This document shows positions 14,758 to 20,677 of a stretch of 20,677 nt of DNA, piece after piece. The notes under the pieces are model-generated. The model saw nothing but the letters and a program-made list of their open reading frames with translations, searched no databases and was not told where the DNA came from. Source of the stretch: CAZFUY01 sp964522445 (GTDB lineage: Bacteria > Pseudomonadota > Gammaproteobacteria > SZUA-229); contig CAZFUY010000052.1 in NCBI GenBank assembly GCA_964522445.1, positions 1 through 20,677 on the forward strand, given 5' to 3'. The first letter of the stretch is position 1, and every line of letters starts with the position of its first letter. Made by a program: the position numbers and the translations under genes.

Positions 14758-14824
14758 AAGTCATGCTGCTGTCACAAACAAGTCATATTCATTTCATAAA
14801 ACTGTCATATTAAAAATTCATACT
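14758..14824 (+). promoter_or_regulatory. Extended Pho box array and -10 of pstS
   Basis: Five PhoB heptamers sit in exact 11-bp register: AAGTCAT (14758), CTGTCAC (14769), AAGTCAT (14780), ATTTCAT (14791) and CTGTCAT (14802). The last one ends 10 nt before CATACT (14819-14824), the likely -10. It holds two full Pho boxes plus an extra half site. This suggests pstS is the strongest PhoB target here. Confidence 0.88.
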
Positions 14825-14856
14825 TCGCGCAGTCAAACTAACTGGAGTAAATCTGA

Positions 14857-15825
14857 ATGAAACTTAACCGAATTTTTGTAGCGGCTGTTGCTGCCGCAAT
14901 CTTTACATCTTCTGCATCAGCAGGCCTTAAAGTCGATCCTGGATTATCTGATTACAAACCTACATCGGGTGTATCAGGTAACCTGTCAAGTGTAGGTTCT
15001 GATACATTGGCTAATCTGATGACTTTCTGGGCTGAAGAATTTAAGCGTCAGTACCCTAATGTAAATATCCAGATTCAGGCAGCAGGTTCTTCTACAGCCC
15101 CCCCTGCTTTAACTGAAGGCACTTCAAATCTTGGGCCAATGAGTCGTAAAATGAAGAGCAAAGAGTCTGAAGCATTTGAAAAAAGACACGGTTACAAAGC
15201 AACACCTATTCGTGTTGCAATTGATGCACTGGCTGTATATGTAAATAAGGACAATCCGGTTAAAGGCATGACGATTCCAGATGTGGATGCGGTTTTCTCT
15301 GCAACACGTAAATGTGGTGGCAATAAAGATATTACTACCTGGGGAAGCATGGGTTTAACAGGTTCATGGAAAAACCGTCCTATTCAGATATATGGTCGTA
15401 ACTCCGTATCTGGTACTTACGGTTACTTTAAGAAGAAAGCCCTGTGTAAGGGTGATTACAAAAACAATGTAAATGAGCAGCCGGGTTCTGCATCTGTTGT
15501 TCAGTCTGTAGCGACATCTTTGAATGGTATTGGCTATTCAGGTATTGGTTATAAGACATCGGGTGTTAAAGCTGTTCCTTTAACCAAGAAGCCAGGTAAG
15601 CCTTTTATCGCAGCAACGGCTGAAAATGCACTTAACAAAACATACCCATTGTCTCGTTATCTGTATGTTTATGTAAATAAGAAGCCAGGCAAACCTATTG
15701 CACCATTAGAGTATGAGTTTATTAAACTGGTACTTTCTAAAATTGGTCAGCAGGTTGTTATAAAAGATGGCTATATCCCATTACCTGTAAAAGTTGTAAA
15801 AAAAGAACTGGCTAAACTTAAGTAA
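14857..15825 (+). CDS. pstS: Periplasmic phosphate-binding protein PstS
   Basis: 322 aa. The signal peptide is residues 1-22 (ends SASA, cleavage before GLKVD). The mature protein has the PstS phosphate-binding elements: SSVGSDTLANL (about 45-55), AGSSTAPPALTEGTSNLGPMSR (about 76-97) and GRNSVSGTYGYF (about 185-196). Two cysteines (about C153 and C202) could form a disulfide. It resembles the PstS of Pseudomonas-like bacteria more than the E. coli form. It delivers phosphate to PstC-PstA. GGAG about 9 nt upstream is the ribosome-binding site. Gene end and pstC are separated by a terminator, a MITE and a second Pho box, so pstS can be expressed independently and at a higher level. Confidence 0.96.
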   Translation: MKLNRIFVAAVAAAIFTSSASAGLKVDPGLSDYKPTSGVSGNLSSVGSDTLANLMTFWAEEFKRQYPNVNIQIQAAGSSTAPPALTEGTSNLGPMSRKMKSKESEAFEKRHGYKATPIRVAIDALAVYVNKDNPVKGMTIPDVDAVFSATRKCGGNKDITTWGSMGLTGSWKNRPIQIYGRNSVSGTYGYFKKKALCKGDYKNNVNEQPGSASVVQSVATSLNGIGYSGIGYKTSGVKAVPLTKKPGKPFIAATAENALNKTYPLSRYLYVYVNKKPGKPIAPLEYEFIKLVLSKIGQQVVIKDGYIPLPVKVVKKELAKLK

Positions 15826-15847
15826 TTTAACAGTCATTCTTTTGGCT

Positions 15848-15878
15848 AAAAGGGCTACCATAGCAGGTGGCCCTTTTT
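15848..15878 (+). terminator. Rho-independent terminator after pstS
   Basis: AAAAGGGCTACC (15848-15859) pairs with GGTGGCCCTTTT (15866-15877) around ATAGCA with one G-T pair, running into a T tract. It starts 22 nt past the pstS stop. Confidence 0.88.
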
Positions 15879-15908
15879 ATTGCTTCTGGAAATAGCGCTG
15901 AAAAATGA

Positions 15909-16066
15909 GAGAGCTTTGCACGATGTTAATCCTGACATCCCGGTATGCTTTGAGCAGGGATCTAGTGTTTGAAGGTGTTAAAAGTCGTTAGATTCCTGCT
16001 AAAAGCATGCCGGAATGACAAAATTGCGGTTAGTTTTTTTGTAACATGCTCTTGTGCAAAGGTTTC
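15909..16066. mobile_element. MITE copy 3 (158 bp), between pstS and pstC
   Basis: The left end is GAGAGCTTTGCACGA (15909-15923) and the right end CTTGTGCAAAGGTTTC (16051-16066). A perfect 5-bp target duplication AATGA flanks it (15904-15908 and 16067-16071). The palindromic core is 15934-16019. Its right arm matches the left arm of the copy at 6459-6617 in reverse, so it is inserted in the opposite orientation. Confidence 0.85.
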
Positions 16067-16161
16067 AATGAATTGTTTTGATATGGAGACAGAGAAATAT
16101 AAGGGCTTATATAGAGTTGTATTTCATTGTTTTTTTTCTCTTTTTTTTAAATAATGCAGCT

Positions 16162-16195
16162 TTGTAACAAAACTGTCATAAAACCGAAATAAAAT
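16162..16195 (+). promoter_or_regulatory. Pho box and -10 of pstC
   Basis: TTGTAAC (16162-16168), AAAA, CTGTCAT (16173-16179), then 10 nt to TAAAAT (16190-16195). The geometry is identical to that at phoB and pstS. The -10 ends only 6 nt before the pstC ATG, so transcription should start at or next to the start codon. Confidence 0.82.
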
Positions 16196-16201
16196 ACCCG
16201 C

Positions 16202-18439
16202 ATGAGTTATAACAGCATAACAGACCGTACATGGCAGCAGCGTAGGCGCGCATTTATTGATACAGCAGCCAGGTACACTATTGGAATGGGCGGCATTAGT
16301 GTTATTTTTGCCATAGTCCTTATCTTTTTCTATCTTCTCTGGGTTGTTGCCCCTATTTTTAATTCGGCTGAAGTTGTAAAACAGGCTGAATACCAGATTG
16401 CAGCATCGGATAAAGTTATAACCCGATATCTGTCCGTTGAAGAAAGCGGCTCTCTTGCTGCACGCATTACATCAAATGGCGATATTCTATTTTTTAATCT
16501 GGCAGATGGAAAAGAAGTCTTAAAAGAAAGTCTTGATCTGCCAGAATATTCAAGTATCTCACACGTTATTGAAATGGATTCTGAAGGCAGGCAACTGGCA
16601 ATAGCATTAGATAATAATCGACTGCTGTTTGTTGCTCTTCAGTATCAGGTTACATTTGTTGATGATGTTCGCCATTTAATCCCGGGGGTTTCATTTCCAT
16701 TTGGTGAAGAACCGCTGGAGCTTAATTATATTAGCAACATTGCTCATCTGGATGTTATTCGAGATGAAGAGAGGCTGGTTTTATCTGCACTGGATAGTAG
16801 TGGACAATTACTGATACAAAGTTATGAAGTGGAAGACGGCGATGAATTATTAGAACCGGAAGCCGAAACCGTTATTGAAGTTTCTCAGAATGTGGATTTC
16901 ATGTTGATGGATCCATTAGGTGAATGGCTATATTTTGCAAACACCGATGGTCAGATTGTTTATTTCGATATTAGCGATCTGGAATCTGTTGAGCGCATTG
17001 ATCAGATGATGCTGGTGGAGTCAGGTCGAAAACTTGTGAATCTGGAAATGCTACTCGGTGGTGTCTCCTTAATTGCCGCAGATGATAAAGGCAGAGTGCA
17101 GCAATGGTCATTACAACGTGATGATAAGAATCAATACCGTTTAAAAGAGGTGCGAAGCTTCCAGACAGGTGCGGCAGTAAAAAATATAGTTCCAGAAAAA
17201 CGTCGTAAAGCAATTGTTGGTCTGAATGAAAAAAATGAAATTATTCTTTATCATACAACGGCAGACCGTTTAATGCTTGAAGAACCTTTAGCGGGTTATA
17301 ATTCAACGCCGGTGTATTTTTCATTGTCATCCCGTGCCGATATTTTACTAATCGAATCATCTAATCATACGTTTTATACCTATCATATTAAGAATGAGCA
17401 CCCTGAGCTGTCCTGGCAATCTCTTTGGGGTGAGGTGATGTATGAAGGCTATAACAAGCCACAATATAGCTGGCAGTCATCATCAGCTGATAATGACTTT
17501 GAACCAAAATTTAGCTTAATGCCGCTTGCTTTTGGTACGTTAAAAGCAGCGTTTTACGCAATGTTAATTGCCATGCCTCTGGCCATTATGGGTGCAATTT
17601 ATACTGCTTATTTCATGGCACCCAAAATGCGTAGCTGGGTTAAGCCCAGCATTGAAATTATGGAAGCTCTACCTACTGTAATTTTAGGTTTTCTTGCCGG
17701 TATATGGTTTGCTCCAATTGTTGAAAATAATTTGCTTGCCATACTTTCATTATCTTTTGTATTTCCATCGGGATTATTAATTTTTGCCTGGCTCTGGAGC
17801 TTTTTACCAAAAGTAATTCGTCGTTTAGTACCTGACGGTTGGCAGGCTGCATTATTAGTGCCTGTCATTATTGCTTTAGTCTGGATGTCATTTGAAGTTG
17901 CGCCTTTCTTTGAGCATGTACTCTTTGGTGGTGATCTAAAAATCTGGATGAAGAGTGAATTTGGCATTGGCTATGACCAGCGAAACTCATTAGTTGTGGG
18001 CATTGCCATGGGGCTTGCTGTTATACCCACAATTTTTTCTATTACCGAAGATGCAATTTTTAGTGTGCCAAAACATTTAACAACAGGTTCATTGGCTTTA
18101 GGTGCAACACCCTGGCAAACATTAACGCGAGTGGTTTTATTAACCGCAAGTCCTGGAATCTTTTCAGCCGTGATGATTGGTCTGGGGCGTGCAGTGGGTG
18201 AAACTATGATTGTGCTTATGGCAACAGGTAATACACCGGTAATGGATATGAGTGTATTTCAGGGCATGCGTACTTTATCTGCAAATATATCAGTTGAGTT
18301 GCCGGAATCAGAAGTTGATAGCAGTCACTACCGGATTTTATTTCTCGCTGCTTTAGTATTATTCATCGTAACCTTTATGTTTAACACAGTAGCTGAAGTT
18401 ATACGTCAACGCCTGCGTAAACGTTATGGCAGTTTATAA
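16202..18439 (+). CDS. pstC: Phosphate ABC transporter permease PstC (long form)
   Basis: 745 aa, much longer than E. coli PstC (about 320). A basic N-terminus (RTWQQRRR) precedes membrane helix 1 at about 24-50. Residues about 55-430 form a large periplasmic, beta-rich domain with repeating SGQLLIQ/DGQIVYFD/KGRVQQW-like strands, suggestive of a propeller-like fold. The permease core starts at about 440 (FGTLKAAFYAMLIAMPLAIMG) and carries the cytoplasmic EAA loop at about 618-655 (SLALGATPWQTLTRVVLL) that docks on PstB. Such extended PstC proteins are known from pseudomonads and vibrios. There is no Shine-Dalgarno sequence before the ATG, and the predicted transcription start coincides with it. 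It pairs with PstA. Confidence 0.93.
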   Translation: MSYNSITDRTWQQRRRAFIDTAARYTIGMGGISVIFAIVLIFFYLLWVVAPIFNSAEVVKQAEYQIAASDKVITRYLSVEESGSLAARITSNGDILFFNLADGKEVLKESLDLPEYSSISHVIEMDSEGRQLAIALDNNRLLFVALQYQVTFVDDVRHLIPGVSFPFGEEPLELNYISNIAHLDVIRDEERLVLSALDSSGQLLIQSYEVEDGDELLEPEAETVIEVSQNVDFMLMDPLGEWLYFANTDGQIVYFDISDLESVERIDQMMLVESGRKLVNLEMLLGGVSLIAADDKGRVQQWSLQRDDKNQYRLKEVRSFQTGAAVKNIVPEKRRKAIVGLNEKNEIILYHTTADRLMLEEPLAGYNSTPVYFSLSSRADILLIESSNHTFYTYHIKNEHPELSWQSLWGEVMYEGYNKPQYSWQSSSADNDFEPKFSLMPLAFGTLKAAFYAMLIAMPLAIMGAIYTAYFMAPKMRSWVKPSIEIMEALPTVILGFLAGIWFAPIVENNLLAILSLSFVFPSGLLIFAWLWSFLPKVIRRLVPDGWQAALLVPVIIALVWMSFEVAPFFEHVLFGGDLKIWMKSEFGIGYDQRNSLVVGIAMGLAVIPTIFSITEDAIFSVPKHLTTGSLALGATPWQTLTRVVLLTASPGIFSAVMIGLGRAVGETMIVLMATGNTPVMDMSVFQGMRTLSANISVELPESEVDSSHYRILFLAALVLFIVTFMFNTVAEVIRQRLRKRYGSL

Positions 18440-18445
18440 TTTATT

Positions 18446-18595
18446 GAGAGTTTTGCACGAAATAAATCCCGTCATCCCGGTATGCTTTTGAGCCGGGATC
18501 CAGTGGCCTTAAAACTTTAAAGTCACTAGATTCCTGCTAAAAGCATGCAGGAATGACGACAGTGTTTTTGATAGTTTTGTTCTTAACCTGATCTC
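18446..18595. mobile_element. MITE copy 4 (about 150 bp, right end decayed), between pstC and pstA
   Basis: The left end is GAGAGTTTTGCACGA (18446-18460), 6 nt after the pstC stop. The palindromic core 18471-18557 is almost the exact reverse complement of the copy-1 core. The right arm keeps GTTTTTGATAG and a worn end near GATCTC (18590-18595). No clear target duplication is left, so this copy is older. Confidence 0.75.
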
Positions 18596-18690
18596 ATTTT
18601 TGAAGGGGAGCAGGGTGTTTTATAAAGATTGTTTTTATTATTCTCTTTTAGAGAGAGTACTTAGAAAATTTTAAATATTGGATTTGAATT

Positions 18691-20367
18691 TTGACAGAAT
18701 CAACAAACAGTAATTTTAAAGCATGGTGGCAAAGTGGCACACCGTGGATATGGCTAAATGCGGGTGCGGTCAGTGCCAGTATTATAGTTGTGTTTGGTTT
18801 AATTGGCTTAATTGCTGTGCGTGGCATGAGTCATTTCTGGCCAGCGGATATTCAACAGATTGAATATGCCGATGCTGTGGGTGAATACCGTATTATTGGT
18901 GAGTTTGTTGAGTCTGAAGATATTAATCGAGAACAATATATTGAATCTGGTTTAGGTAAAGTGCCTGAAGATCAGGAATTTGTTAAACGTTGGCTGGTTA
19001 AAACAGGTAATCGTGAAATACTTTCAGCTGATTTTAGATGGATTGATGATCACCATATTCAAAAACAGTCAAAGCCTGAAGAGCTGGTTGTTGTAGAGCG
19101 TATTGAGTGGGGTAATCTTTATGGTTATCTATTAAGTGTTAGTGAGCTGGGTAAAATACAGTCGACAGGTGTTGAAGCCTGGTCGGAACTGGAAAAAAGA
19201 TTAGAACGAGTTTCTGATCTGCGGGAAGAAATAAGCAAACTTGAAAGAAAAGAAATTGGCGCAATTAATTACCAGTTAGAGCGTTTTCGATTAGAACGTA
19301 AGAAATTAAAAATTGAAGGTCTGGATTCTAAAGAAAATTTTGCAAAAATAGAAGCTCAGGAAAAGCTACTGGATATTAAATACCAGGGGCTAAGAAAAGA
19401 ACTAATTGCTCTACAAAAAGAGATCTCCAGAGACAGTGCGCATTTTAAAATCATGGATGGTAAAAAAGTTGAATTACAACTTTCTGCCATTGTTTCTGTT
19501 TTGCAGCCTAATAAATATAATGTATTAGATAAACTGGGTTGCTATTTTGTAAATTTCTATAATTTTATGGTTGAAGAACCTCGTGAAGCTAATACTGAAG
19601 GCGGTATATTCCCGGCAATTTTTGGCACGGTTATGATGGTGCTGCTGATGTCTGTTCTGGTTACGCCACTAGGTGTTGTGGCGGCTGTTTATTTGCGTGA
19701 ATATGCAAAGCAGGGCGCATTAATAAGGTTGATTAGAATTGCAGTAAATAATCTGGCAGGTGTACCATCAATCGTTTATGGTGTATTTGGTTTAGGTTTC
19801 TTTGTTTATTTTCTGGGCGGAAATATTGATCAATTATTTTACCCAGAATCATCACCCGCGCCTACGTTTGGTACGCCCGGATTAATGTGGGCATCATTAA
19901 CGCTTGCCTTGCTTACATTGCCTGTTGTTATTGTTTCAACAGAAGAAGGTCTGGCGCGTATTCCAGGTAGCTTTCGTGAAGGCAGTCTGGCTCTGGGTGC
20001 AACTAAATTTGAAACACTGTGGAAAATAATTTTGCCCATGTCGAGTCCGGCAATAATGACCGGTTTAATTCTGGCTGTTGCACGAGCAGCAGGTGAAGTT
20101 GCTCCCTTAATGCTGGTTGGTGTTGTGAAACTGGCACCAGAATTACCGCTTGATGGTAATTCGCCATTCCTGCATTTAGATAGAAAATTTATGCACCTGG
20201 GTTTTCATATTTATGATGTAGGCTTCCAGAGTCCAAATGTTGAAGCAGCAAGGCCATTAGTTTATGCGACTGCATTTTTACTGGTTTTAGTTATTATTTT
20301 ATTGAATCTATCGGCCATTATTATGCGTAATCATTTGCGTGAAAAATATAAAGCCCTGGATGCATAA
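18691..20367 (+). CDS. pstA: Phosphate ABC transporter permease PstA (long form)
   Basis: 558 aa, versus about 300 in E. coli PstA. It starts at TTG (TTGACAGAATCA); the in-frame stop TGA is two codons upstream and no in-frame ATG is nearby, so the start is well bounded. A weak GGAT lies 7 nt before it. Membrane helix 1 is at about 17-42. Residues about 45-290 are periplasmic and include a charged coiled coil at about 163-245 (KRLERVSDLREEISKLERKE and onward). The permease core from about 300 has five further helices and the EAA loop at about 415-450 (SFREGSLALGATKFETLWK). It forms the channel with PstC. The matching enlargement of both permeases suggests their periplasmic parts contact each other or PstS; that is inference. 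Confidence 0.93.
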   Translation: MTESTNSNFKAWWQSGTPWIWLNAGAVSASIIVVFGLIGLIAVRGMSHFWPADIQQIEYADAVGEYRIIGEFVESEDINREQYIESGLGKVPEDQEFVKRWLVKTGNREILSADFRWIDDHHIQKQSKPEELVVVERIEWGNLYGYLLSVSELGKIQSTGVEAWSELEKRLERVSDLREEISKLERKEIGAINYQLERFRLERKKLKIEGLDSKENFAKIEAQEKLLDIKYQGLRKELIALQKEISRDSAHFKIMDGKKVELQLSAIVSVLQPNKYNVLDKLGCYFVNFYNFMVEEPREANTEGGIFPAIFGTVMMVLLMSVLVTPLGVVAAVYLREYAKQGALIRLIRIAVNNLAGVPSIVYGVFGLGFFVYFLGGNIDQLFYPESSPAPTFGTPGLMWASLTLALLTLPVVIVSTEEGLARIPGSFREGSLALGATKFETLWKIILPMSSPAIMTGLILAVARAAGEVAPLMLVGVVKLAPELPLDGNSPFLHLDRKFMHLGFHIYDVGFQSPNVEAARPLVYATAFLLVLVIILLNLSAIIMRNHLREKYKALDA

Positions 20368-20373
20368 TTAAAT

Positions 20374-20397
20374 TGTAGGAGCGGCTTTAGCCGCGAT
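20374..20397 (+). repeat. REP unit between pstA and pstB
   Basis: It has the same sequence as the REP at 6426-6449 (TGTAGGAGCGGCTTTAGCCG then CGAT). It is followed by TTGTTATTGAA, like the spacer of the REP doublet at 6426-6657. It is a single unit in the 82-nt pstA-pstB gap and may adjust mRNA stability within the operon. Confidence 0.8.
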
Positions 20398-20449
20398 TTG
20401 TTATTGAAAAATTAAGTTTGAAAATATTTTTCTTTTTTGAGTAATTATT

Positions 20450-20677
20450 ATGAACGATCAAGTTCTTACCCATGCTATTGACCCCTCTTTGTTTTCTCAG
20501 GGTGTCGATCATTTAAAGTTAGAAGATGAAGAAATTTGTCTGAAAGTAAATGATCTTAATTTATTTTATGATGAGAAGCAGGCTTTAAATGGCATAAATT
20601 TAGAAATACCTAAAACCAGAGTGACGGCATTTATTGGTCCCAGTGGTTGTGGAAAATCCACGCTATTGCGTTGTTTT
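20450..20677 (+). CDS. pstB: Phosphate ABC transporter ATPase PstB (5' part, cut by window edge)
   Basis: 76 codons are visible from ATG at 20450. An N-terminal extension of about 30 residues precedes the ABC fold, which begins at about residue 30 (CLKVNDLNLFYDEKQALNGI). Walker A is G63-PSGCGKST, with the SGC variant usual for PstB. It supplies ATP-driven energy to PstC-PstA. Only a weak ribosome-binding site is seen. The remainder, and any phoU, lie beyond the window. Confidence 0.92.
   Translation, partial: MNDQVLTHAIDPSLFSQGVDHLKLEDEEICLKVNDLNLFYDEKQALNGINLEIPKTRVTAFIGPSGCGKSTLLRCF

Noticed and set aside
15969..16154. 61-codon reading frame between pstS and pstC
   Set aside because: It lies mostly inside the MITE palindrome, has no ribosome-binding site and no protein-like composition.

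Overview
The window looks like a piece of a draft gammaproteobacterial genome with modest GC content (an impression, not a computed value). Pointers to this are the split class II ribonucleotide reductase (NrdJa/NrdJb, as known from Pseudomonas), the phoB-phoR-pstSCAB cluster with long PstC and PstA subunits, REP-type repeats resembling those of pseudomonads and relatives, and integron attC sites. Two 100-N runs show it is a scaffolded assembly. I cannot name the genus.

Left end (1-2208): an integron cassette array read on the minus strand. Three attC sites (44-154, 1400-1511, 2083-2208) delimit two complete cassettes. One encodes a 404-aa protein with a C-terminal BRCT domain and a WYL-like motif; the other encodes a 139-aa protein with three predicted membrane segments. 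No integrase gene is visible, so within the window this is a CALIN-type cluster. An AT-rich, apparently non-coding stretch follows (2209-2746), with a folded element and a four-unit ~20-bp repeat. Next to it is a small gene for a conserved protein of unknown function (2747-3094).

3136-6232: nrdJa-nrdJb on the minus strand, with a paired NrdR operator upstream and a hairpin terminator downstream. This operon makes deoxyribonucleotides in a B12-dependent way.

6233-12398: a plus-strand run of an APC-family amino-acid permease, a periplasmic adaptor (HlyD/MacA type), an ABC ATPase (LolD/MacB type) and two paralogous FtsX/MacB permeases. The first N-run splits the ATPase but is an assembly artefact: its flanks share an identical 55-bp overlap and the gene is intact once merged. 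The second N-run hides a real junction between the two permease genes, which otherwise appear falsely fused.

12523-20677: the phosphate regulon. PhoB and PhoR sense phosphate limitation, PstS binds phosphate in the periplasm, PstC and PstA form the channel and PstB (cut off at the right edge) drives it. Pho boxes precede phoB, pstS and pstC, each 10 nt from a -10 element; pstC may be leaderless.

The right two thirds are dotted with intergenic mobile repeats: a ~158-bp MITE with GAGAGCTTTGCACGA-like ends (two copies with clean 5-bp target duplications, one decayed, plus a related core palindrome), four REP units, and two 75-bp palindromes around the ABC genes. One MITE sits inside a REP doublet.
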